This document shows, piece after piece, positions 1 to 7,740 of a DNA stretch of 64,000 nt. The stretch's first letter is position 1. Every line of letters starts with the position of its first letter. The notes beneath the pieces are model-generated. The model did no database searches and was not told the DNA's origin. It worked only from the letters and a program-made list of their open reading frames with translations. Origin of the DNA: JAEULH01 sp034382075 (GTDB lineage: Bacteria > Pseudomonadota > Alphaproteobacteria > Rhodospirillales > Defluviicoccaceae); contig JAXMOZ010000003.1 of assembly GCA_034382075.1 (NCBI GenBank), positions 1 through 64,000 on the forward strand. Reading direction: 5' to 3'. The translations under genes and the position numbers were made by a program.

Positions 1-2
1 GT

Positions 3-293
3 ATGGCCACTACAGAGTCCGCGGCCGGCGAGGGCGCCGCCGATTTCTTCATCGACATTACGGCGGACGTTTGCCCCATGACTTTCGTCCGCGCCAAGCT
101 GCTCATTGAGCGTATGGCGAGTGGGCAAGTGGCAGAAATTCGCCTGCAGGGCGCGGAACCGCTCGCCAACGTCCCGCGCGCGGTGGCGGCCCAGGGCCAC
201 CAGGTCATCGCGATGACGGCGGAGGAAACCGATCCGGGCCAGGACCATCCGGATCCGCATCGGCCCCACCGCTTGCGGTTGCGCAAGGGGTGA
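3..293 (+). CDS. TusA-family sulfur-carrier-like protein
   Basis: Small (96 aa) TusA/SirA-fold protein. The family carries a persulfide on a conserved Cys near the N-terminus for sulfur relay, for example in tRNA thiolation. The signature here is Cys24-Pro25 in DVCPMTFVRAKLL, followed by the expected helix and a beta strand ending near residue 72. The last 20 or so residues are polar and His/Pro-rich and look like read-through beyond the domain. This tail overlaps the 3' end of the convergent rimI by 89 bp. The first ATG lies at the window edge, so a start further upstream cannot be excluded. The partner enzyme is not visible. Confidence 0.8.
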   Translation: MATTESAAGEGAADFFIDITADVCPMTFVRAKLLIERMASGQVAEIRLQGAEPLANVPRAVAAQGHQVIAMTAEETDPGQDHPDPHRPHRLRLRKG

Positions 294-753
294 GCCCGCG
301 CTTTGCCAGAATCAGCGCGTCCGAGCGGCCGCCTTCCGGCGCCTCGTAGTAGCCGGGGCGCCGGCCGACGCCGACGAAGCCGCGCGAGAGGTAGAGGGCC
401 TGCGCCGCGGCGTTGTCGCAGGCGACCTCCAGGAACAGCCGCTCCGCCCCGCGCTCGCCGCAGCGTTGCTCCAGTGCCGACAGCAGCGCCTCGCCGACGC
501 CGCGGCGGCGGCGATCCGGAAGCACGCCGATCGCCAGCACCTCGCCCTCGTCGGCGACGACCCGGGCCAGGGCGAAGCCCACCGGCTCGTCGGCTTCGAG
601 CGCGATCAGCGCGAACGCGCCGAAAGCCTCGATCAGCGCCAGCATGGCGGTGGCGCTCCAGCCGCCTTGCTGCAGGCTCAGGCGGTGGAGCGAGGCCAGC
701 AACTCGGCGTGGGCCGGCCCCGCCGCCTCGATCCGGATCCTTTGCGCCTTCAC
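205..753 (-). CDS. rimI: Ribosomal-protein-alanine N-acetyltransferase family (GNAT)
   Basis: GNAT acetyltransferase that in this context would acetylate the N-terminal alanine of a ribosomal protein. The acetyl-CoA loop is RRRRGVGEALL at about residues 81-91. It is followed by the typical LEVACDNAAAQALYLSRGF segment (109-126) and a Tyr-Tyr pair at 135-136. The start is GTG at 753, overlapping the tsaB stop as GTGA, which signals translational coupling. At 182 aa it is about 30 residues longer than usual RimI. The extra tail is low-complexity and overlaps the TusA-like gene. Next to tsaB is its usual place in alphaproteobacteria. Confidence 0.85.
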   Translation of the reverse strand: MKAQRIRIEAAGPAHAELLASLHRLSLQQGGWSATAMLALIEAFGAFALIALEADEPVGFALARVVADEGEVLAIGVLPDRRRRGVGEALLSALEQRCGERGAERLFLEVACDNAAAQALYLSRGFVGVGRRPGYYEAPEGGRSDALILAKRGLTPCATASGGADADPDGPGPDRFPPPSSR

Positions 754-1418
754 CGCGTCGCCGCCCCGGTCTCCGGTGCGCGCAGATAGAGCGGATCGGG
801 GAGGCCGGCCGGGCGCATGCCGGCGGCCCACAGCCGGGCCGCCACCCGCGCCAGCGCCGCTGCCGACGGGGCAACCTCCAGCAGCGCAACGCCGGTGCCG
901 ATCCCGGCGGCAGCCATGGCCGCCGCGGCGTTGCCGACGACCAGCCCGAGGCTGCGGCCGCTGCCGGCGAGCTCCTCGGGAGCAGCGACCACGGGGGCTC
1001 GCGGCAGGCCGTCGGGGGCCTCGAACCGTTGCGCGAACACCTCGCTGCGGCGGCTGTCGAGAACCACGAGCACGGCGCCGCCCTCGGCCCATGCGGCCTC
1101 CGCCTCGCTTCGGGCCGCCTCCAGAACGCACTCGAAGCTGGTCACGCCGAGGCAGGGTCGCCCCGTCGCAAGGGCGATGCCGCGGGCCGCGGCCAGGCCG
1201 ACGCGCATCCCGGTGAAGGTGCCGGGACCGACCGTGACCGCGATCAGCTCGAGCTGCGCGTAAGCCGCTTCCGCCTCGGCCAAAACCTCGCCGATCAGCG
1301 GCACCAGCCGCTCGGCGTGGCCCCGCGTCATGGGTTCCGTCCGCTCCCGCACGACCCCGTCGCTCCACAGCGCCGCGGAGCAGGCCGCGGCCGAAGTCTC
1401 GATCGCAAGAATCTTCAT
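750..1418 (-). CDS. tsaB: tRNA threonylcarbamoyladenosine biosynthesis protein TsaB
   Basis: TsaB is the non-catalytic partner of TsaD in making t6A37 on ANN-decoding tRNAs. The 222-aa protein opens with MKILAIETSAAACSAAL, the family's ASKHA-fold start, and contains VTVGPGTFTGMRVGLAAARG, the conserved GPGSFTG-type motif. The chosen ATG at 1418 is the only one matching the family start; the open frame continues upstream without homology. It overlaps rimI by 4 bp. The tsaB-rimI pair is a standard alphaproteobacterial arrangement. Confidence 0.92.
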   Translation of the reverse strand: MKILAIETSAAACSAALWSDGVVRERTEPMTRGHAERLVPLIGEVLAEAEAAYAQLELIAVTVGPGTFTGMRVGLAAARGIALATGRPCLGVTSFECVLEAARSEAEAAWAEGGAVLVVLDSRRSEVFAQRFEAPDGLPRAPVVAAPEELAGSGRSLGLVVGNAAAAMAAAGIGTGVALLEVAPSAAALARVAARLWAAGMRPAGLPDPLYLRAPETGAATR

Positions 1419-1497
1419 CCGCCGTTCAAGCCAAGCTGTGCAACATCGTCTCCGCCTCTGTACCCTTCCCCGGGCAGCAGCAACATCCCTGGAACCG

Positions 1498-2103
1498 ATG
1501 AGCCTGATCGAGATCACGCCCGGCGAGTTCGGGGTCGAGTGCGACCTCGTCTACGCCTCGGAGCGCAACTTCACCGGCAAGCGCGTCTACGCCCGCGCCG
1601 GCTGCTACCTGCATGCGGATACCGCGGCCCTGCTGCGGACGGCGGTGGATCTTGCCGCCAACCTCGGCTTTCGCCTGCGCATCCTCGATGCCTTTCGCCC
1701 GGCGGAGGCGCAGTGGAAGCTTTGGGAGCATCTCCCCGACCCCACCTACCTCGCCGACCCCCGCCGCGGCTCACCGCATAGCATGGGCGCCGCCGTCGAC
1801 CTCACCCTGATCGACGCCGCCGGCGGCGAGGCGGTGGACATGGGGACCGGCTTCGACGACATGCGGCCGGTGTCGTGGCACGCATCGACCGCGGTGCCGG
1901 CCACAGCACAGCGCAACCGGGCGCTGCTGCTCGGGATCATGACCGCGGCCGGCTTCGATTTCTATCGCAACGAGTGGTGGCACTACCAGCTCTTCAGCCC
2001 GCGCGGGCGCTATCCGGTGCTGAGCGACAGCGTGCTGGCCAAGCCGATGATGGGCGAGAGCGGCGTGTCGTGTCAGGCTTCGCGAAGCCGCCCTGGAGCG
2101 TAG
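1498..2103 (+). CDS. ddpX: D-Ala-D-Ala dipeptidase, VanX/DdpX family
   Basis: Zinc dipeptidase of the M15D family that cleaves D-alanyl-D-alanine, in Gram-negatives usually for peptidoglycan turnover rather than vancomycin resistance. Zinc ligands are visible: SPHSMGAAVD (residues 92-101, giving His94 and Asp101) and EWWHY (159-163, giving His162 with catalytic Glu159). Arg67 in DAFRP matches the transition-state Arg. The frame is open upstream, but the ATG at 1498 is where homology begins. No signal peptide is seen, so it is probably cytosolic. It is transcribed away from tsaB, with an 80-bp gap that should hold both promoters. The last dozen residues run into a repeat element. Confidence 0.85.
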   Translation: MSLIEITPGEFGVECDLVYASERNFTGKRVYARAGCYLHADTAALLRTAVDLAANLGFRLRILDAFRPAEAQWKLWEHLPDPTYLADPRRGSPHSMGAAVDLTLIDAAGGEAVDMGTGFDDMRPVSWHASTAVPATAQRNRALLLGIMTAAGFDFYRNEWWHYQLFSPRGRYPVLSDSVLAKPMMGESGVSCQASRSRPGA

Positions 2104-2170
2104 GGCGGGACAGCCGCAGGCGTGTCCCGCCGAAGGACGGCGGGTCCGGCTGCGCCTCGACCCGCCCTAC
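2100..2170. repeat. REP-like palindromic element, family A copy 1
   Basis: A two-hairpin element bounded by GTAGGGCGGG and CCCGCCCTAC. Inside are the halves GCGGGACAGCCGCAGGCGTG/TCCCGC and GGCGGGTCCGGCTGCGCCTCGACCCGCC. The same plan recurs near 4487, 22599, 41401 and 60270, with a half copy near 49438. It overlaps the last codons of the upstream gene and lies between two convergent genes, where it could act as a terminator-like structure. Confidence 0.8.
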
Positions 2171-2197
2171 GGCTTCGTCGGCTCCGGGCCCTTGCGT

Positions 2198-2803
2198 CTA
2201 CAGCACCTGGCAGGCGTCGTCGAAGCCGAGCCTCGGGCTGCGCGGGTAGAGCACGCTGGCGTCGCCGTAGCCAAGGTTGCAGAGGAAGTTTGAGCGGACG
2301 GGCGTGCCGGCAAAGAACGCGGCGTCGACCATGGCGTTGTCGAACCCGGACATCGGCCCGCAGTCCAACCCCAGCGCCCGGGCGGCGAGCATGAAGTAGG
2401 CGCCCTGGAGCGTGCCGTTGCGAAACGCGGTGGTCTCGATCAGCCGCTCGTTGCCGACGAACCACGACTTGGCGTCGGTGTGGGGAAACAGCTCCGGCAG
2501 CCGCTCGTAGAAGGCGAGGTCGTGGCCGATGATCGCGGTCGCCGGCGCCGCCATGGTCTTGTCGACGTTGCCGGGGATCAGGCACGGCCGCAGCCGCTCC
2601 TTGGCCTCCGCCGAGACGACGAAGGCGATCCGGGCCGGCGAGCAGTTGGCGCTGGTCGGCCCGAGTTTCGCCAGGTCCCACGCCTCGCGGAGCAGGTCCA
2701 AGGGAACATCCCGCTTCTGCCAGGCGTAGTGGGTCCGGGCGTTGCGGAAGATCCGGTCGAGGGTCGCGTCGGCGTCGACGCTCGCGGGCCCGTCGTTGGC
2801 CAT
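2198..2803 (-). CDS. rutE: Nitroreductase-family protein, RutE/malonic semialdehyde reductase-like
   Basis: FMN-dependent oxidoreductase of the RutE/HadB branch, which reduces malonic semialdehyde to 3-hydroxypropionate in pyrimidine breakdown; other members act on quinones or nitro compounds. At 201 aa it has family length. Recognisable stretches are LGPTSANCSPARIAFV (FMN-binding loop), LPELFPHTDAKSWFV and ALGLDCGPMSGFDNA. No other rut genes are in the window, so the substrate is uncertain. It lies 3 bp downstream of the NifU-type gene and is probably co-transcribed with it. Confidence 0.8.
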   Translation of the reverse strand: MANDGPASVDADATLDRIFRNARTHYAWQKRDVPLDLLREAWDLAKLGPTSANCSPARIAFVVSAEAKERLRPCLIPGNVDKTMAAPATAIIGHDLAFYERLPELFPHTDAKSWFVGNERLIETTAFRNGTLQGAYFMLAARALGLDCGPMSGFDNAMVDAAFFAGTPVRSNFLCNLGYGDASVLYPRSPRLGFDDACQVL

Positions 2804-2806
2804 CGT

Positions 2807-3355
2807 CTAGTCGACCGGCCTGACTTCGAGCACCTCCGGGACGTAGTAGCGCAGCATGTTCTCGATGCCGTGCTTCAGCGTCGCCGTCGAGCTCGGGCAG
2901 CCCGAGCAGGATCCCTGCATGTGCAGGTAGACGACGCCGTCCTCAAAGCCGCGGAAGATGATGTCGCCGCCGTCCTGCGCCACCGCCGGGCGCACCCGGG
3001 TGTCGATCAGCTCCTTGATCTGGGCGCTGAGCTCGTCGTCCTCGCCCTCGCCAGGAACGCTGTCGTCGGCCTCGGCCATGACCGCGTCGCCCGAGGTGAA
3101 GTGCTCCATGATGGCGCTGAGCACGATCGGCTTCATCACCTGCCAGTCCTGGTCGGAGAGCTTGGTCACGGTGATGAAGTCGTTGCCCAGGAACACGCCG
3201 GCCACCCCGTCCAGCTCGAAGAGGCGCAGCGCCAGGGGCGAGCGCGCGGCCTCCTCCGGGCTGGTGAAGTTGGCGGTGCCGCTCTCGACGACCACCCGCC
3301 CGGGCAGGAACTTCATCGTCGCCGGGTTGGGCGTCATCTCGGTTTGAATGAACAT
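2807..3355 (-). CDS. NifU/Nfu-type Fe-S cluster scaffold protein
   Basis: Nfu-type iron-sulfur carrier. The N-terminal Nfu_N domain begins MFIQTEMTPNPATMKFLPG. The C-terminal NifU domain (about 108-182) holds the cluster-binding pair Cys150 and Cys153 in MQGSCSGCPSSTATLK. At 182 aa it is a complete NFU1-like protein, not the three-domain NifU of nitrogen fixation. Start ATG at 3355. It lies between trpS and the nitroreductase on the same strand, a common alphaproteobacterial neighbourhood. Confidence 0.92.
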   Translation of the reverse strand: MFIQTEMTPNPATMKFLPGRVVVESGTANFTSPEEAARSPLALRLFELDGVAGVFLGNDFITVTKLSDQDWQVMKPIVLSAIMEHFTSGDAVMAEADDSVPGEGEDDELSAQIKELIDTRVRPAVAQDGGDIIFRGFEDGVVYLHMQGSCSGCPSSTATLKHGIENMLRYYVPEVLEVRPVD

Positions 3356-3424
3356 CTCAGAAATCTCCCACGCTGCGAGGATCTCGCATCTGCAAGGCGA
3401 ACATGGGCGGCTGGCAGATGGGTA

Positions 3425-4438
3425 TCAAGCCTGCCGCCGGCCGGCGGAAAGGAAGCCCACGGCGTCGTACACCTCGCTCAGGATCGGCCGCGCGATGGCC
3501 TCGGCGCGCTCGGCGCCGTCCTTGAGCAGCGCCTCGATGTAGCCCGGATCGGCCTCGAGCCTCTGCATCTCGGCGCCGATGCGGCCCAAGGTCTCTGCGG
3601 CGAGGTCGGCCAGCTCGCCCTTGAAGGCGGCGAAGCTCTGGCCGGCGAAGCGGGCGCAGGCGGTCTCGATGTCGCTGTCGGCCAGGGCGGCGTAGATGCC
3701 GAGCAGGTTCGCAGCCTCCGGGCGGCCGGCCAGTCCGTCCGCCGTCGCCGGCAAAACCTCCGGGTCGGTCTTGGCCTTGCGGATCTTCAGCGCGATGGTG
3801 TCGGCGTCGTCGGCGAGGTTGATCCGGGAATAGTCGGACACGTCCGACTTGCTCATCTTCTTCGTCCCGTCGCGAAGCGACATGACCCGGGTCGCCGGGC
3901 CGAAGATCAAGGGCTCGACGATCGGAAACAGCGCCCGGCCATAGTCGTTGTTGAACTTCTGGGCGATGTCGCGGGCGAGTTCGAGGTGCTGCTTCTGGTC
4001 CTCGCCCACCGGCACGTGGGTGGCCTTGTAGGCGAGGATGTCCGCGGCCATCAGGTTGGGGTAGGCGAACAGGCCGACGGAGGCGTTCTCCCGGTGCTTG
4101 CCGGCCTTCTCCTTGAACTGGGTCATTCGGTTGAGCCAGCCCAGCCTCGCCGTGCAATTGAAGATCCAGGCGAGTTGGGCGTGGGCGGCGACGTGGCTCT
4201 GGACGAAGATGATGCTGGAGGCGGGATCGACGCCGCAGGCGATCATCGCCGCCGCCGCCGTCCGCGAGCTGTCGCGCAGCTCCTGCGGCTCCTGCCAGAC
4301 GGTGATCGCGTGCATGTCGACGACGCAGTAGAGGCACTCGAACTCGTCCTGCAGCCGGACCCAGTTGCGGAGCGCGCCGAGGTAGTTGCCGAGGTGGAGG
4401 TGGCCCGTCGGCTGGATGCCGGAAAAAATGCGGTTCAA
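3425..4438 (-). CDS. trpS: Tryptophanyl-tRNA synthetase
   Basis: Class I aminoacyl-tRNA synthetase charging tRNA-Trp. Both class signatures are present: the HIGH-type TGHLHLGNY at residues 11-19 and KKMSKS at 193-198. The QPTG start segment, DMHAIT (41-46) and GEDQKQHLELARDIA (145-159) are also conserved. The 337-aa length is normal for bacterial TrpS. The start at 4438 gives MNRIFSGIQPTG, the family N-terminus. It is encoded between murJ and the NifU-type gene, all on the minus strand. Confidence 0.97.
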   Translation of the reverse strand: MNRIFSGIQPTGHLHLGNYLGALRNWVRLQDEFECLYCVVDMHAITVWQEPQELRDSSRTAAAAMIACGVDPASSIIFVQSHVAAHAQLAWIFNCTARLGWLNRMTQFKEKAGKHRENASVGLFAYPNLMAADILAYKATHVPVGEDQKQHLELARDIAQKFNNDYGRALFPIVEPLIFGPATRVMSLRDGTKKMSKSDVSDYSRINLADDADTIALKIRKAKTDPEVLPATADGLAGRPEAANLLGIYAALADSDIETACARFAGQSFAAFKGELADLAAETLGRIGAEMQRLEADPGYIEALLKDGAERAEAIARPILSEVYDAVGFLSAGRRQA

Positions 4439-4456
4439 GCTCTCGCCCCTGAACCG

Positions 4457-4590
4457 TCATTGCGAGGAGGCGGAGCCGACGAGGCGGTAGGGCGGGTCGA
4501 GGCGAAGCCGGACCCGCCATCATCGGCGGGTTACGCCTCTAGGCTAACCCGCCCTACGCGCCACGCCGCTCCCGCGGCTCGCGATGACGA
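4457..4590. repeat. Composite REP-like element, family A copy 2 with outer arms
   Basis: The core, bounded by GTAGGGCGGG and CCCGCCCTAC, is at 4487-4557. It is flanked by outer arms GTCATTGCGAGGAGG (left) and GGCTCGCGATGAC (right), so the whole unit reads as an imperfect inverted repeat ending in GTCAT/ATGAC. Most of the trpS-murJ gap is this element; the remaining ~100 bp show nothing recognisable. Confidence 0.75.
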
Positions 4591-4694
4591 AGGAAGTGTG
4601 CTGGCAGGCTGCTTACCCGGCTCGGGCGGCTTCGTCCAGGGCCGATCCGGGGTTCGAGCCGCGACAGGGTGACGGGCAGCACGCAGCCGAGCGG

Positions 4695-6254
4695 TCAAGC
4701 CGCGGCGTCGGGCCGCTTGATGAAGCCGCGCAGGTCGCGGATCCCGGCGGCGCCGAAAAGTTGCGCCGCCACGGCGAAGCTCACAAGCCCGGAGCCCACC
4801 AGGATCGCCAACGCCGCGACCCGTTGGAGCTGATCGCCGTCGAGCCAGGGGGCGAGGATCTCGAGGTGGAGGAAGGCGCAGACGCCGCCCATGATCGCCG
4901 TCGCCGCGATCACCCGCGGCAGCCTCCGGCGCAGCCGCTCGTCGATGGCCAGGTGGCCCCGCTGCCAAAGGATCACCGCCAGCGCCCCGGCGTTGATCCA
5001 GAAGGCCACCGCCGTCGAGACGGCGATGCCGACGTAGGAGAACGGCCACATCAAGATCAGGTTGAGGCCGACGTTGATGGCGGCGCAGACCGCGGCGACC
5101 TTCACCGGCGTGCGGGTGTCCTCGCGGGCAAAGAAGCCCGGCGTCAGCGCCTTGATCAGCACGTAGGCCGGGAGCCCGGAGGCGTAGGCGGCCAGCGCCA
5201 TGGCCGTCGCTTGCGCCTCCGCCGGACCGAAGGCGCCGCGCTCGAACAGCACCGACATCACCGGCTGGGCGAGCACCACGAGCCCGGTGGCGGCCGGCAG
5301 GGTGAGAAGCAGGGTGAACTCCAGCGCCCGGTTCTGGCTGTGCATGGCCGCCCGGGCGTGCCCGGCGCGGAGCTGGCGGGCGAGCAGCGGCAGCAGCGCC
5401 GTCGACACGGCGATGCCGACGACGCCCAGCGGCAGCTGGTTCACCCGGTCCGCATAGAACAGGTAGGACACCGACCCCGGCGGCAGCCACGAGGCCAGCG
5501 CGGTGTTGATGGTGAGGTTGACCTGATAGATGCCGGCGCCGAGCGCCACCGGCAGCGCCCGGCGCACCAGCAGGCGCACCTCCGGCGTCAGCTTCGGCCG
5601 CGGCAGCCGCAGCCACAGCCCCTCCCGGCCGCAGAAATAGAACAGCCAAAGGAACTGCACCGCGCCGGCGCCGGCGACGCCCCAGGCCAAGGCATGGCCG
5701 GCGGTCGGCGTGAACGGCACCAGGGCCAAAGCCGCGGCGATCATCGACAGGTTGAGCAGGATCGGCGTCGCCGCCGCCGCGGCGAAGCGGCCGAGCGAGT
5801 TCAAGATCCCGCCCATGAGCGACACCAGCGAGATGAACAGCAGGTAGGGGAAGGTGATCCTCGCCAGCTCCACGGCAAGGGCCACCTGCTCCGGCTGATC
5901 GGCGAAGCCCGGGGCGATGACGTAGATGAACAGCGGCATCGCCAGCTCGAAGGCGATCAGGAACAGCAGCAGCGCGCCCAGCAGCACGCTCAACGCCTGC
6001 TCGGCGAAGGCCACCGCCCTGGCCTCGCCATCGGCCTCGACCTTCTTTGCGAACAGCGGCACGAAGGCCGCCGAAAAGGCGCCCTCGGCGAACAGCGCGC
6101 GAAACAGGTTGGGCAGGCGGAACGCGACGAAAAAGGCGTCCGCCACCGGCCCGGCGCCGATGACGGCGGCGATCAGCATGTCGCGGATGAAGCCGAGGAC
6201 GCGGCTGACCATGGTCATGCCGCCGATCGTGACGATCGAACGCAGGAGAACCAT
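4695..6254 (-). CDS. murJ: Lipid II flippase MurJ (MviN)
   Basis: Inner-membrane MOP-superfamily flippase that exports lipid II for peptidoglycan synthesis. The 519-aa protein has the family opening GGMTMVSRVLGFIRDMLIAA, then FRLPNLFRALFAEGAFSAAFVP at about 46-67. Hydrophobic segments alternate throughout, consistent with about 14 membrane helices, including PVALGAGIYQVNLTINTAL and ERGAFGPAEAQATAMAL. Start ATG at 6254. It is the first of the minus-strand run murJ-trpS-nifU-rutE. Confidence 0.96.
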   Translation of the reverse strand: MVLLRSIVTIGGMTMVSRVLGFIRDMLIAAVIGAGPVADAFFVAFRLPNLFRALFAEGAFSAAFVPLFAKKVEADGEARAVAFAEQALSVLLGALLLFLIAFELAMPLFIYVIAPGFADQPEQVALAVELARITFPYLLFISLVSLMGGILNSLGRFAAAAATPILLNLSMIAAALALVPFTPTAGHALAWGVAGAGAVQFLWLFYFCGREGLWLRLPRPKLTPEVRLLVRRALPVALGAGIYQVNLTINTALASWLPPGSVSYLFYADRVNQLPLGVVGIAVSTALLPLLARQLRAGHARAAMHSQNRALEFTLLLTLPAATGLVVLAQPVMSVLFERGAFGPAEAQATAMALAAYASGLPAYVLIKALTPGFFAREDTRTPVKVAAVCAAINVGLNLILMWPFSYVGIAVSTAVAFWINAGALAVILWQRGHLAIDERLRRRLPRVIAATAIMGGVCAFLHLEILAPWLDGDQLQRVAALAILVGSGLVSFAVAAQLFGAAGIRDLRGFIKRPDAAA

Positions 6255-6329
6255 GCGGCCTATCTACCGGTTTTCGCGGCAAGCCGGAAGGCCGGGGCAA
6301 GCGGGCGGGGAGAAGGGCACTCGGCTGCG

Positions 6330-6497
6330 AGCGCGGCTCACTCGTCGTCTACGCCGACCGGATCCGGCGGGAAGACGTCGACGAGGCGACGGGCGAAACC
6401 GCCCAGCGGGAGATCCCCCGTTCATGCGCGCCTACACCGTCTTCAACTGCGAGCAGATCGACGACCTGCCGGCCCGCTTCCGGGCGACGGCGTCCCG
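6330..6497 (+). pseudogene. ArdC-type antirestriction protein remnant
   Basis: Translation of 6335-6417 gives SLVVYADRIRREDVDEATG plus a short tail. A one-base shift near 6418 continues as MRAYTVFNCEQIDDLPARF. Together these match the middle of ArdC/primase-like zincin antirestriction proteins, which are carried by plasmids and genomic islands. Only about 50 codons survive, in two frames, before the sequence turns abruptly into an aldo/keto reductase. It is clearly not functional and marks past mobile-element DNA. Confidence 0.65.
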
Positions 6498-7093
6498 GCC
6501 GAGGGCCTCGACAGCCGCCCGGAGCGCATCGCTCAGGTCGCCGACGAGGCGCTGAAGCGCCTGCGCACCGACCGCATCGACCTCTTCTACCAGCACCGCG
6601 TTGATCCGAACGTGCCGATGGAAGACGTCGCCGGCGCGGTGAAGGAGCTGATCGAGGCCGGCAAGGTCCGCCACTTCGGCCTGTCGGAGGCCGGCGTGGA
6701 GTCAATCCACCGCGCGCATGCGGTGCAGCCCATCGCGGCGCTTCGATCAACGCGGACACGGCGTTCGCCGGCGGCGACTTCCGCCGCATCGTGCCCCGCT
6801 TCTCGCCGGAGGCGCTCCGGGCCAACCGGGCGCTCCTCGACCTCGTCGGTGAGATCGCCGCAGCGCGCGGGGTGACGCCGGCGCAGATCGCCCTCGCCTG
6901 GCTCTTGGCGCAGCGGCCTTGGATCGTGCCGATCCCCGGCACCACAAAGCTCCACCGGCTCGAGGAGAACCTTGGCGCGGCCGACGTCGACCTGACGGCC
7001 GGGGACCTCGCCCGCATTGGGCAGGCGCTCGCCGGCGTCCAGGTGCACGGCGACCGCTACCCGGCCTCCTACCAGCGCTTCGTCGGCCGCTGA
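6498..7093 (+). pseudogene. Aldo/keto reductase pseudogene (internal deletion and frameshift)
   Basis: The first piece reads GLDSRPERIAQVADEALKRL, then DLFYQHRVDPNVPMEDVAGA and KVRHFGLSEAGVESIHRAH up to about 6742. The frame then changes, and a block of roughly 70-80 residues normally found here is missing. The second piece, from about 6746, runs ADTAFAGGDFRRIVPRFSPE to a normal C-terminus with PIPGTTKLHRLEENLGAA, stopping at 7093. The N-terminal third, with the catalytic Asp/Tyr, is also absent. The enzyme would have been a YajO/AKR-13-like NADPH reductase. It is an evident pseudogene. Confidence 0.8.
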
Positions 7094-7111
7094 CAGGAAG
7101 GGAGCAAGACG

Positions 7112-7702
7112 ATGCCGACGAGCGACTTGTCGCGACGGACCCTGCTGACAGTGCCAGCGGTCCTGTCGATGGCGACCGCTACCGCGGCGTGCGCAGAACC
7201 CGACGCCGCGCCGAACCGCGCAAGCTCCAAGACGCTGGTCGCCTACTTCACGCGGTCGGGCAATACGCGGGTGATCGCCGGCACGGTCCGGCGCGCGCTC
7301 AGCGCCGACCTGTTCGAGATCCGGCCGCTGCGGCCCTATCCAGAGGACTACGAGCAGACGGTCGAGCAGGCACGCCAGGAGCGCGACCGCGGCTACGAGC
7401 CGCCCCTCGCGGCCAAGGTCGGGGACATCGCCGCCTACGACACGATCTTCCTCGGTTTCCCGATCTGGGGGGAGACCGCCCCGCCCGTGATCCGGTCCTT
7501 CCTGCGGGCGCACGACCTCGCCGGCAGGACCTTGCGGCCCTTCATCACCCACGGCGGCTACGGCCCGGGCAATAGCCTGTCCGTGCTGGAGAGCCACGCG
7601 CTTGGCACCCGCATCGAGCCGGCGTTTGTGATGGAAGCCGATCAGGAGCGACGAACGCTCGACGAGGTCACAGGCTGGCTCGAACGCTCGGGTCTGCGCT
7701 GA
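7112..7702 (+). CDS. Flavodoxin-like protein with Tat-type signal
   Basis: 196-aa flavodoxin-fold protein. The twin-Arg leader SRRTLLTVP (7-15), followed by a hydrophobic stretch to about residue 30, suggests export. The FMN phosphate loop appears as TLVAYFTRSGNTRVIA (41-56), with GFPIWGETAPPVIRSFL and FITHGGYGPGN as later flavin-contact segments. A probable role is electron transfer or quinone/aldehyde reduction alongside the two flanking aldo/keto reductases; such AKR-flavodoxin-AKR groups occur in stress and accessory clusters. It is the only intact gene in the decayed segment. The start at 7112 has an upstream GGAAGGGAG-like ribosome-binding site. Confidence 0.75.
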   Translation: MPTSDLSRRTLLTVPAVLSMATATAACAEPDAAPNRASSKTLVAYFTRSGNTRVIAGTVRRALSADLFEIRPLRPYPEDYEQTVEQARQERDRGYEPPLAAKVGDIAAYDTIFLGFPIWGETAPPVIRSFLRAHDLAGRTLRPFITHGGYGPGNSLSVLESHALGTRIEPAFVMEADQERRTLDEVTGWLERSGLR

Positions 7703-7740
7703 ACTCGCCGGTCGGCAGCAACGACGACACGAGGCACGGG

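Noticed and set aside
1498..2103. Vancomycin-resistance cluster
   Set aside because: The VanX-like dipeptidase stands alone, without vanH or vanA-type genes, and the organism is Gram-negative; a role in wall recycling is more likely.
2198..2803. A complete pyrimidine (rut) catabolism locus
   Set aside because: Only the RutE-like gene is present; no rutA, B, C, D or F genes occur nearby.
2480..4672. 730-codon open frame on the plus strand
   Set aside because: It lies antisense to the clear nifU-type and trpS genes and has the Arg/Gly/Ala/His bias of a high-GC shadow frame.
6255..6330. Attachment-site direct repeat of the tRNA-Lys 3' end
   Set aside because: Reading this stretch by eye showed no copy of the tRNA end; a computed search would be needed to find a degenerate one.
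4584..6875. 763-codon open frame on the plus strand
   Set aside because: Mostly antisense to murJ; only its last part (from about 6500) is real sequence, a broken aldo/keto reductase.
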